Below, in pieces: positions 54,105-64,000 of a stretch of 64,000 nt of DNA. The notes under the pieces are model-generated. The model was not told the DNA's origin. It saw only the letters and a list, made by a program, of their open reading frames with translations, and searched no databases. The position numbers were made by a program, and so were the translations under genes. This DNA is from Umbelopsis isabellina. Its lineage: Eukaryota > Mucoromycota > Umbelopsidomycetes > Umbelopsidales > Umbelopsidaceae. The stretch lies in the NCBI GenBank assembly GCA_016758905.1, contig JAEPQZ010000014.1, positions 124,001-188,000 of the forward strand, given 5' to 3'. Numbering within the stretch: the stretch's first letter is position 1; every line of letters begins with the position of its first letter.

Positions 54105-57100
54105 ATGGAAGATCAATCAACGCACTCGGGCTCTACGCCGTCCACTTTACAGGCATACCTCAACGATACCCCCAAATTGTACGAATACACTTTTAATGAT
54201 GCTACGCGAAGAGCTGTGTTGGACACTTGCTATCAGTTCCTCTGGAATCACGACACTTCTTACAAGCGCGCCTACTTTGCGCCCAACGACAAGGCATTTG
54301 ACAAGCTGATGGAAACTGGTGGCTCCTCATTGCTGCCCATGGCCCGCTCAAAGAAGGATATGCTCCACACTACCAATTCCTTGCTGGAAAACTCAGAGAT
54401 CGAAGCCGAATACCAGCCATCGCAGCGGGGGAAGCAATGTGGCCACGTATTCCAAAAAGGCGAAACTGTCTATAGGTGTCGGTAAGTAAACCTGATTTGT
54501 GGATTGGAATGGTTTGGAGTCAATACTCAATGTTTTTAATCGTTAGTACCTGTGGCCTGGATGACACATGTGTGTTTTGTTCTCGGTGCTTTCATTCTAC
54601 TAACCATGAGGGCCATGATGTATCATTCTCAGTGAGTCCAGGGTCTGGCGGCTGTTGCGATTGTGGAGATCCTGAGTCATGGAAGTACGAGATCAATTGC
54701 GCATATCATTCGCCTATGCCCAAACTCAGTAGCGCGCAAAGTGCCGAAAAGCCGAGCAAAACTGATTCTATACCAGGCGACCTCCGAAGTGCTTTGCATA
54801 CGACCATTGGCGCGGCCTTGGACTTCATTCTTGAAACCTTTGCGTGCAGTCCAGAAGACAAAGTTACCGCCACCAACATCAATGGCGATAGCCAGTCCAT
54901 TCGATCTAATGCGTTCTTTCGAGACTCACAGACCATCAAAATGTCACTTTCTAATGCCATACGACCGTCTGTGTTTACAACAACCCATACAGATGGTGAC
55001 GAGGATGTTAGTATGATGGATGTCGATGATGCGGATACCGGTGAGAATGAATCGAAAGCGCCATCAGAGGTGTATGCCTGTATCCTTTGGAATGATGAGA
55101 GCCATTCTTATCCTCAGGTCATTGACCAGCTCATGTCAGCTGCCGGTTGTACAGAGGCACAGGCTAAGACTACAGCCGAAAATGTCAATTTATATGTAAG
55201 TCTGACTGGGAAGGAGCATGCGCGCTCAGCGCTTTGATGATTCTATGCAAAACCTAACTAAAACCCTTTGTTTGGTTTCATTCATCGTTATGTACTACCT
55301 CTTTAGGGCCGTGATATCATCAAACTGTCTAGTAATGTGGAGGAGCTTCTCAACATTGCCACGTCTTTGTCTACCATAGGCTTGGCCGTCACCATTCGAA
55401 CAGCGCACGACACTTTCCGCGAACAAGTTTGTACTTTGTTATTGGATTGGCTGAAAGATCTGGTGAGCGGACGATTAAAGTGCTTTGAAAATATCGAGCA
55501 AGGCGATTCCATACTTCGAGAAGTTGTTTGTGATGAACTCTGTGTTGAATATACCCTGCCACCTGATCTGGCTGTATTGTCTCTACAAACCGGGCAAACA
55601 CGAGGTAGTGATGACGAGAGCGAAGACGATCCGTCAGTCGATATGGATTTTGAGGAAACCGCTGGACACCAGACCACCATTGGAGCAACGGATGCAACTG
55701 AGGAAGGATTTGGCGGACTTGATGTTCAGCCACGAGATGTGTGGTCCATGCCTGCCAATGTTCATCGTCGACGTCTGGCTACTGCCATTTCCACAGGCCA
55801 AGAAAGCGACTCCGATGCTCAGCATGACACACATTCATCAAATAGTGAGTCAGCTCAGCTCTCACGACGCCATAGACATGCCCGAGCTCATAAGCAAAAC
55901 GTGCTAAAACGATATGATATCGCTGATCTCAATTGGGATTACAATGCTTTGTTAAATCAATACAACGAGCTGGCTCTGGAAGAAGCCGGTATTCACGACG
56001 AGATGTCTGCCAAGATATTCAAATCAACGGCGGTGGGCAAAAAGGTAGCCGATGGCATGTTGACTGGTACCAAATTGAGACAGGAATATGAACGCAAACT
56101 ACGGTTAGATTATTTAATGCTATTTGATTTGCGACTGTGGAAGGAAGTGCGACTTGCTCTTCGTCAGCTGTTTATATCGTCTTTGGCACCTCGTCCAAAC
56201 TTCAAAAAACAAATCGCTATTCGTTTAGCTCGAAACTATGTCACGTTAGCCGACGCTTTCTTATTGCGTGACCGTGAACCTGAAAACTCCATTATTTTGT
56301 TCTCTGTTCAGCTTTTGACGGTGCCAACCATTGCCTCTTTGGTGGTAAATGAGTGTCACTTTTTGGGTCAGATATGTTCGGTGCTGTCTAGCTTTTTCCT
56401 CACTGATTGTGTGTCTTTGCCACTTGTGCTGGATCGCCAACAAGTGTCGATGCGAGTCAATTGTGAGGCTCGCTCGTTCCGAAGTCGGCGTTACTTTAGC
56501 GCATTCCACGATTTGCGATATATCATCAACACCGAGCTGGTCAAGGAAAGCATCATTCGCGAACCACTGTATCTTCGTCAGTACATTGGGTTGATCATTA
56601 TGTTTCAAGACATGAACGCCGTAGTCCGGCAAGCTGATACTCATATTGAATATGAATCAGAAACCTGGGTCAATGCTTTCAACGTCACTCTACAAATTGC
56701 CAAATGTTGCCGACAGTTTTCTGAATGCTATGCCATCACCAGCAACGACATGACCAAAATTGAGGAAAGCAAGGCACTTGTTCGGGCTATTCTAAGAATA
56801 TTGCGCATGTTTAGTGATTGGGTGGCCAGCGACGAGGAGAATGAAATCTCAGAAGCTACTGAACCAGGAAAAGAGAAGCAACCTCAACCTAGAATTGCAG
56901 GCATCCAAGAGCAGGAGTACCATATGGTAGAACTCGCGGGAACTGGGTCTTACTGGGTCATCAAGTATAACGTAGCTAATCAGCCCGTGTCTTTCCACCA
57001 TCCCCTCCATTGGCTCATGGCTGGTCTGTTGGAGAACGTGCGGTTGCTGGAAGATGAGACATTGAAAGAGGCCGGATGGCAAGGCAGCTTCTGCGACCTG

Positions 57101-60100
57101 ATTCGAGGAACTGACCAATGTCGATTCGACTTCATTGATGATCGTCGCTTACTGGCTATTCTTGAATACCCTATTCGTACCATCGTATTGCTGGCTCAAA
57201 TTCGCGCTGGCGTTTGGGTACGCAATGGCTATGGAGTGCGTAATCAAGCACATCATTATCGCGAAATCTCTCTGCGAGAAAATACTTTTGATGCCGACGT
57301 GTTCCTCGTTCAACTCGGATTCTCAGTGGTTGACCCTGATACCCTTCTGGCGACGTTGTTGGATAGATTCCAATTGGACGCATGGTTCGCAGATAAGGCA
57401 GAACAACCTGAATGCTATGATGCATCGCAGTTGATCTTCATGGTGGAGGAGTTGCTCAATCTTCTGATTGTATGTGTGGCTGAACGGGCTAATGCTACCG
57501 GTATGACGTTGGAACAAAAGGTACAGCGTGAAATTATCCATAGCTTGTGCCTGAGTCCTTTGCCTCACTCTGATCTGGTCAAATCCATCCCTGACCGATT
57601 GCACGAAAACTTTGCCTTTGATACCATTCTATCCAGTGTGGCACATTTGAAGCAACCTGAAGGACTACATGATTTGGGTCAGTATGAGCTGTTGAATAAG
57701 CATTTTGACGAAGTGGATCCATACTTTTGGCATTATACCCGTAATAATCGCGAAGAGGCTGAGCAAGTGTTGCGCAAAAAGGCTCAACAGAACCAGAATA
57801 TCGCTCCAGAAGATTATTTCTATCTACCTAAATTGCCCAAAATCATGAGTGGGCCGTTCACTAAGCTGGGCAATTTGTTGCATTCCAAAGTTTTTGTACA
57901 TATTATTTTCTACGCCTTGTACAACACCAAGCAAGGCAAAACCACTGGAAAAAGCGACACTGTGCTGGACCAGACTCTGCATTTGGTGCTGTTGGCATTG
58001 GTCGATGAAAACAATGACTATATAAGCTCCATGACCGATGGCGGTCAGTCTGGTTTTGTTCAGTTTGCATCCACTGTCGAGTTTCACACCACAGAGAGTG
58101 GGAATTTGACTCTTCTTCAATTGCTCTTGCAGCTTCTTGATATGGCTGATTTGAAAGATATACATCCCAGGTGTGAATGGATCATCAATCAGATCGAAGC
58201 CAGAGGCTCACAGCTCGCTCAGGATATGATACAGCAACGCCGTCAAGACAAAGATAGTCCTAAGACGGATGAGCCAACCGCCGCTATGAACGAACGGGAA
58301 CGACAGAAGCAGTTGTCAAAGGACCGTCAGGCCAAGATTCTTGCTCAATTTGCCCAGGCTCAGTCTCAATTCCTTGAACAACACGAAGATCTTTATGATG
58401 ATGAGGATGACGAATTTGGTAGTGTCGATATGGACAGTCAAGCAATGGAAAGTGAGCCTCAACATGCGGACCATAACGAAAAACATTGGCAGACACGGCA
58501 GTGGCAGTTTCCAACCGGCACGTGTATTGTTTGTCAAGAAGATGCGCATGACCGATCACAGCAATATGGTATTCTCTGCTTGATTCAAACGTCCAATATC
58601 TTGCGTGAATTCCCTCCCGATAATGATGATATTTTGAATGATATCTTGGAATACACAGCTGGGTCGCCACCCGAAGAGCCGGAAGCAAACAACTTGGCTG
58701 AAACAAAAATGATTCGTGGATTCCCTCGTCAAAGCCATAAATCTGGCATGTATGCATCGACTTGTGGTCATTTAATGCACATTTCTTGCTTTGATACGTA
58801 TTGTGCTTCCATTGACGTTCGCCATCAATCTCAGCCGACTAGAAATCAACCCGAGAACACCAGCCGACGAGAATTTGTTTGTCCACTTTGTAAATCTCTG
58901 GGAAATGCTCTGTTACCCATCGCGTGGAAATCAAAACGTGAAAGCTACCCAGGTATCTTGTCAGTAGCTGACAATGCGATATATGCCCAGTATCTACAGC
59001 AAGAAGTTCACCGTCACGTTGAAGAGTTGGGTGCACTGGTCAAAACCAATGGTCATGGACGGCAACGAAGAAGAGCTGGTACTCCATCTCGATATAGAGA
59101 AGGATTTACATCACTCTCGTCGTCCCTTCGTGTGGAGAGCCATGAGATGCCGGCTTCAGATCATGGTATCATACCATACCTCCCACCGTCTACACCACCA
59201 CCTACCATCTCACAAGATCGTGGGCCCTTGTCAGGGTTAAATTTTGGCTCAGGTGGAAACGCTCCAAATCCATTGGGTCCATTTGGTAACGAAACGCTCA
59301 ACAATAACAACTTGGAATTGGGACCTATCAGCAAAAGCTATGCTCAACTCTCTGAAGTGATGCGATTGTCATGCCAAGCATTAAGTCTCGTATGCGGCGA
59401 TAAAACTATGGAAGCGTTGCGGCTATCTAATTTTGTCAAGAACGTTGATCTTTTGTGGTCATTGTATGGGTTCACTATCTCTACGATAGAAATTGCGCTC
59501 CGATCTCAAAAGACAGTGACGGTGGAAGCCGGTGGTGAAACGACCAACACGCTAATAGATTATATCGCACCACAGATGCAGACGTTATTGCGCATTTTGC
59601 CCGAAACCATTGTTGCGTTTACTAGTGTTCGCAACTCAGGATTGTCTAATGACCCCAAGCTCAACTTGATGGCCATGGGTCGACTGGTTCAACTATACCC
59701 ATCCATTGCTGTCCCCAGAAACGTGATGGAGACAAGCTTGGCACATGAATTTTCATATCAGAATCAACCTCTTTTATTAGATGACCCATTCCTCGTGCTA
59801 GCGGAATTATCACTCTACTATGTCACGGTTCTCGATATACCTGTGTACCATCTCATGCGCACGCTATACCTTGCAGAGGTTGTTAAAGCAACTATAGGTA
59901 TTATGCAAGCTATGGACGGACGACCCAATCATAGCAAAACACAGGCGCTACTAGCTAAACTCAATTCAGGACCTAGCAGCGTAGCTCCTGGTGCTATTAC
60001 TGAGTTTGTAGTAGGCGTCATGGAACCTCTTAGCATGAGCCGAGATAGAGTCACTAGCATACTAGCGGATAATGGTGGCATGGGAGAAAGTGCATTCATC

Positions 60101-60926
60101 AAAACACTGCAAACATTTGTGTTGCCGTTCGTGCGCAAGTGTATGATTTTAATGGTAACACGACATGGTCTGCTGGTTCCTAGCCAACCTACTCAAGCTG
60201 ATTGGCCAGTCGAACAAGAAATCCAACATTTATGCGGCCAATTACGTTTGCCGCAACTCGCCACGCTATTGGACCGGACTGACATTTTAGCCGAAGAACA
60301 ATCACTTGTATTGGAATGGAGCCGGGTCTTGGCACTAGAACCCACTGACCAACAGCAATACATCATACCGCTCAACTTGCCGATACCATGCCAACTTGTC
60401 AAACTGCCAAGAAGGCTGGATGAATTATTCGAAATCAGTTTAAGGTGTGTGTGCCATCGCTGTGGTACCGTGCCAAATGACCCAGCCCTCTGTCTGTTGT
60501 GTGGCACATTTGTGTGCTCCCAAAGCTACTGTTGTTCGGAAGGCGAGTACGGCGAATGCAATCTCCATCAAAGCGTGTGCGGTGGTGAGATTGGCATATA
60601 TCTCGACGTCAAGCGATGTGTTATTTTATTATTGCGTACAGGCAACGGATGTTTCATCAGTGCTCCGTACCTTGACTGGCACGGTGAGGTGGATCTCGGA
60701 TTAAAGTAAGGCTATAAAATAACCTTTGTCCAATGAATGAACACTACATATCAATGACCATGACTAACCATATTCTTTCCGACTATCTAGACGCGGCAGA
60801 CCACAATTTCTGAATCAGAAACGTTATGATGATATAGTGAAACTGTGGTTGCAGCACAGTATTCCAGTGTACGTGGGCCGTAAGCTAGAAGCAACGTATG
60901 ATTGTGGAGGCTGGGAAACAATGTGA
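54105..60926 (+). CDS. UBR1: N-recognin E3 ubiquitin ligase UBR1
   Basis: Four exons, join(54105..54481, 54547..55195, 55307..60705, 60791..60926), 2186 residues (yeast Ubr1 1950). UBR1 recognises destabilising N-terminal residues and ubiquitylates their carriers for the proteasome. The UBR box, which binds basic N-termini, spans about 109-180 (CGHVFQKGETVYRCRTCGLD, CVFCSRCFHSTNHEGHDV, CCDCGDPESW), split by intron 1. The ClpS-like region for bulky N-termini includes ILWNDESHSYPQVIDQLM near 301. The RING-type finger begins TCIVCQEDAHDR near 1414, continues CGHLMHISCFDTYC and closes FVCPLCKS near 1534. The C-terminal autoinhibitory zinc region (CHRCGTVPNDPALCLLCGTFVC) and the typical end GRKLEATYDCGGWETM are present. 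The 5.4-kb exon 3 is unusually long for this window. Confidence 0.95.
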
Positions 60927-61338
60927 TGACGTCGCTGACCTTCTGGCCATACCGCGTGACCCCAGGAAATGTTTTCCAGCCAAGCCACCCAGGATTTTTC
61001 TTAATAGAGAACGCTGTATTGATTTTTAAACGTAGTTCATATAAAAGCACTATTCTAGTATATACATACAATAAAGTGCATGATTTTCATAGTTGGATCT
61101 AATAGCTGGCCTTTTAACAGGTTTATTTCCCATCGCCCAGCCAAAAAGACGCACTCTTTCGGAGAGCAGAATACGGTCAGCGCTATTCTCATCACTCATC
61201 GTAATTTGAGGTTCCGCCCAATTCTTTTTTGGAGATTGCGCTGACCTTTTTTTTTTTTTTTTGTTGGAAAAATTCCCTTTAAATCTCTTTAACAAAGCTC
61301 ATCACATTACCCTATAACTACTACCACCTTCACACCTA
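60927..61338. other. UBR1 3' flank and zinc-finger gene promoter
   Basis: Intergenic, with a T-run of about 20 at 61248-61263 and a C/T-rich leader before 61339. No gene. Confidence 0.5.
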
Positions 61339-62295
61339 ATGGCCTCGTCCCTAACCTTTCAGTTAAGACAACAGCAAAAGGAAGAGTCCAATACGGCCGC
61401 CGCCTTAAGCTCAAGTGCCTCAAGTACTTCGCTTCCGTCTCCTCCTAGCAGTTCCTGTGGAGACGACTCATCATCCACATCACCAGACCCATCGACTCAT
61501 GACACGCAGAAACCTGTGAAAAGGGCCGTTTTGGCTCAAAGCATACCTGCTCAGTCATTTATGAGAAGAGATTCGCTTGGCACGCAGTTGTCTGGCTTGT
61601 CGTTGATGGAACAGAAGCAACACCAACCTGCTGCTTCGTTACCAGAAAACTATACGATTGATCACTCTGCGCCTATTCCTATCATTCACCCAGGCACACC
61701 CATCAATTCCGCTGCGTCTTCTGTGTCCACCAGCCTTCGACGTCCTTCGTTATCGTCTCCGCGTGATATCTTGGCTACTTCGCCTGCCGGAAGACCTCGT
61801 CGACCTTCTGAAGCCAGTCGAAAACTGCGTGTCAGTTCGTTGTCAGAATCAGCTGGTCGCAAGCTGTCTGTTGGCTCATTGTCGGCATTGTCAGAGTCTG
61901 TAGGACGAAAGAACGTATATCGATGTGAAGAGTGCGGTAAACCCTACAAGCATGCCAACTGTTTATATAAGCATCGATGGGAACATTCAGAACAATGGGC
62001 CATGACTAGTAAACTGAATATTACTAAACATCAGCAAGTTCAGTTGTTGGAAGCTGCTGCCATTCTTGTCAACATGGATTCAACCAGACGAGACAGTCAT
62101 GGTGCTCTTCTTTTGCCTCCTAATATGAAATCCGAAGAAGACGATATTGATGAAGAGTTGGAAATTGGAGACGGAGACATCCAAGGCAACGGCCAGTCCA
62201 AGGAATCAAGAGAATCAACTCTGTCGCTCGATACTGAGGAAGATGAAGAAGCTACTGAAGATGATGAAGATATGATGATGATGGAAGGACTGTAG
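61339..62295 (+). CDS. Single C2H2 zinc-finger protein, probable regulator
   Basis: One exon, 318 residues. The N-terminal 190 residues are low-complexity Ser/Pro/Thr/Gln with short basic RRPS and SRKL patches that look like kinase sites (RRPSLSSP, RRPSEASRK, GRKLSVGSLS). One finger, YRCEECGKPYKHANCLYKHRWEHSEQ split by its zinc ligands C-x2-C-x12-H-x4-H, lies near 195-220. A helical segment (HQQVQLLEAAAILVNM) and a strongly acidic tail (TEEDEEATEDDEDMMMM) follow, which could act as an activation domain. DNA binding by one finger plus flanking basic residues is possible but not shown. Start ATG 61339 follows a pyrimidine-rich leader. Confidence 0.85.
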   Translation: MASSLTFQLRQQQKEESNTAAALSSSASSTSLPSPPSSSCGDDSSSTSPDPSTHDTQKPVKRAVLAQSIPAQSFMRRDSLGTQLSGLSLMEQKQHQPAASLPENYTIDHSAPIPIIHPGTPINSAASSVSTSLRRPSLSSPRDILATSPAGRPRRPSEASRKLRVSSLSESAGRKLSVGSLSALSESVGRKNVYRCEECGKPYKHANCLYKHRWEHSEQWAMTSKLNITKHQQVQLLEAAAILVNMDSTRRDSHGALLLPPNMKSEEDDIDEELEIGDGDIQGNGQSKESRESTLSLDTEEDEEATEDDEDMMMMEGL

Positions 62296-63735
62296 TAGCT
62301 ACAGTGTTTTTGGTCCTGATTTTGTGCAACAGACGCTCAACAGAACCTTCACACCCTCCTCCCCCAAACAGAAAAAATCCCTTCGCACCAATCTCGACAA
62401 CTGGAGGCATTTCTTTTGCCTGCTTTTACCCTTTAACTAGTCTTTTGACGCTACTCTACTCATATATTCTCTTTTTTTCTTTTCTTTTCCAAAGCAATTA
62501 CAACACCAAGGAAGAAAACATCTCTTACCATTTCTCTTTCTTTTTCTTGTTCTCTTTTGACCTCTTCTTGTAATATTGATTTTCAACAACCTTTTTTTAT
62601 TTTTTTTTTTTTTTTTTTATTCTTACTCTGCTTCTCCTTTATCTAAACTTTTTGTCCAATGTCTCTTGTTTCCAAGAGTTGGATTCTTCCATATTATCCC
62701 CCAACCCTTTACCGTCCCTTTTGGATGCCACCATTGGGGATCTCTCATGGTATATCCATTCGGGCTGAACATCCCCATGGTAAAAAAAGAAAAAAAAATT
62801 GATATATATATATAAAAAGGCAAAAGGACACAGGTCTTTTTGGTTGTTTTTTGTTCTATCACACAATTTAGATGGTTGACTTGATCATATTTTCCCTGTG
62901 TATGTTTCCTTACATATTTGCATATGTCCGTTATAACCAACTATTATTAATATGCTTTCGTCGTGGAATTGGGGATAATTGCGTCATGTCGCTATTCACT
63001 GGTTGTGTCTGCCCCTGCCTGCCTGCCTGCCTGCTGCTCAGCACATCTCAGCGTCAAAGTTTCAACTGGGGTTTGGGCGGCTTATGTTTGCGGATGTTGA
63101 AATTTTTCTAAACCGCCAGTTCTATTGGCAAGAAATGGATGAAATATTAGCCCACCATTGCCAGCGTAACGGCCTGCATGGCTACACTCCCCTTTTCATC
63201 AAGCTCATATTTTCAATACATCGTATGACAACTGTTGCAGCTCGCAGGGCATCGGGGTGGGGGCCGTCGGCTCTTACTAGAACAATGACAAAAAGCGTAA
63301 ATATCAACTTAGTTAAAAAGCCCGCTGCTTTATATCCCCTTTGGCCCCTCAGCCAACGGACCAATGCCGTTCGTCGTTGCAAATTGCAGATCGCTCTAAG
63401 AAAACCTTACACGCCCCTGCTATCCATTGACCATCATTTAAAAAATTAATAAAACACTATTTTGGGTATGTGACTTTTTATTTGTTGTGTTAAAAAAAAA
63501 TTCAAGGCTATTACTAGTATCAAGTTCGGCTTTTATACACACGGATATAATAAAGAAACATATCAATATATAACACGTGCAGCGATGAATAAGAAACATT
63601 GGGTTCTTTGAGAAAAATAAAAATTGGTAATAACCAGCATCCCATTTATATGTGTATTGGATATATAAAACAAAATGCAATAGGTGTGTGTCTGTTCATA
63701 GGTTAATTAACTGTTACCACTGGTGATCAAATGCC
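62296..63735. other. 3' flank with long pyrimidine tracts; no gene called
   Basis: Long T/C tracts run from 62440 to 62640, then AT microsatellite (ATATATATATA) near 62802 and a CCTG microsatellite (about four units) near 63016-63033. A 156-codon frame (62979-63449) has no ATG at its start and no recognisable domain. Confidence 0.45.
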
Positions 63736-64000
63736 TCAAAGGTGTTGAAGGCTGTGGCTTGCGTGATTCTTGTGCTCATTGTGTTCCCCTGCAGATGCCT
63801 TTTCACTGCCGTCATACCGGGTATCTTGATCCGCTCCAGCCCCTTTGCTATAATCCTGGTCATCGTCAAGTTCCACATCTTCATAGCCAGGGATCCAGCC
63901 CAAGAGCTTTCGACCAATGGCTGGTTTGTGCACGCGGATGAACCACACAGGCACGGAGAACAGAGCAATTACTATACAGATGGCATACTGCGTGATACCA
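63736..64000 (-). CDS. C-terminal end of a membrane protein (cut by window edge)
   Basis: Minus-strand open frame running off the right edge. The last membrane helix (ITQYAICIVIALFSVPVWF) is followed by a cytosolic-type tail: IRVHKPAIGRKLLGWIPGYE, then an acidic stretch (DVELDDDQDYS) and a His/Lys-rich end (EHNEHKNHASHSLQHL). The competing frame 63714-63968 lacks any membrane-protein logic. Only the tail is visible, so I cannot name the family; many fungal transporters end this way. Confidence 0.6.
   Translation of the reverse strand, partial: GITQYAICIVIALFSVPVWFIRVHKPAIGRKLLGWIPGYEDVELDDDQDYSKGAGADQDTRYDGSEKASAGEHNEHKNHASHSLQHL

Noticed and set aside
62979-63449. 156-codon frame downstream of the zinc-finger gene
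   Set aside because: Begins at TTG, includes the CCTG microsatellite and shows no recognisable domain.
1-64000. Retroelements, virus-like elements or DNA transposons
   Set aside because: No reverse-transcriptase, integrase, capsid or transposase motif, and no long terminal repeats, were recognised on either strand; the repeats found are host-gene duplications and simple repeats.

Overview
This window is nuclear DNA of a fungus, most likely an early-diverging filamentous one (Mucoromycota, probably Mucorales). The evidence is a complete fungal-type translation elongation factor 3; short introns (about 47-135 nt) with GTAAGT-like donors and CTAAC/CTAAT branch points; compact genes on both strands; a fungal CHO2-type PE methyltransferase; and a small DPPW-type MT-A70 methyltransferase of the kind tied to adenine methylation of DNA in early-diverging fungi. 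The lineage is inferred; the gene content is read directly. I found no reverse transcriptase, integrase, capsid or CRISPR signal.

Layout. 0-5.6 kb: EF-3 (one exon) and a SET/MYND methyltransferase. 5.6-9.5 kb: a tandem duplication of a FAD monooxygenase gene whose second copy is a pseudogene. 9.8-18.3 kb: a methyltransferase with a histidine-rich insert, an MFS sugar transporter, an R3HCC1L-like protein, a Gre2-like reductase and EIPR1. 18.5-20.4 kb and 45.8-47.6 kb: two inverted copies of one gene fusing Sel1 repeats to a WrbA-type flavodoxin quinone reductase; the first copy is frameshifted near its end. 22.9 kb: a tRNA-Arg(TCG). 23-37.6 kb: a dense housekeeping block (acidic nuclear-type protein, twinfilin with two GC-AG introns, an unrecognised protein, a GPI-type HExxH metalloprotease, the MT-A70 enzyme, a coiled-coil protein, Cdc73, an OCA-family pseudophosphatase, an HSL-type hydrolase). 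37.6-45.8 kb: gene-poor, holding a secreted double-psi-barrel protein and three small secreted peptides that share one exact six-cysteine spacing. 47.8-64 kb: an amphipathic-helix/MAPEG fusion, CHO2, another small secreted peptide, the N-recognin UBR1 (2186 aa), a C2H2 zinc-finger protein and the end of a membrane protein cut by the window edge.

How the parts relate. Most genes are unlinked housekeeping functions: translation (EF-3), transcription elongation (Cdc73), protein turnover (UBR1), membrane lipid synthesis (CHO2), vesicle tethering (EIPR1), actin (twinfilin). The lineage-specific material is clustered: duplicated redox genes and secreted peptide genes sit in the two low-density stretches (18-23 kb and 38-48 kb). 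The best candidate for something undescribed is the C-x3-C-x6-C-x11-C-x2-C-C peptide family at 42.7-44.9 kb. Exon boundaries below were derived by hand from splice consensus and frame continuity, and all give open frames with matching phases.
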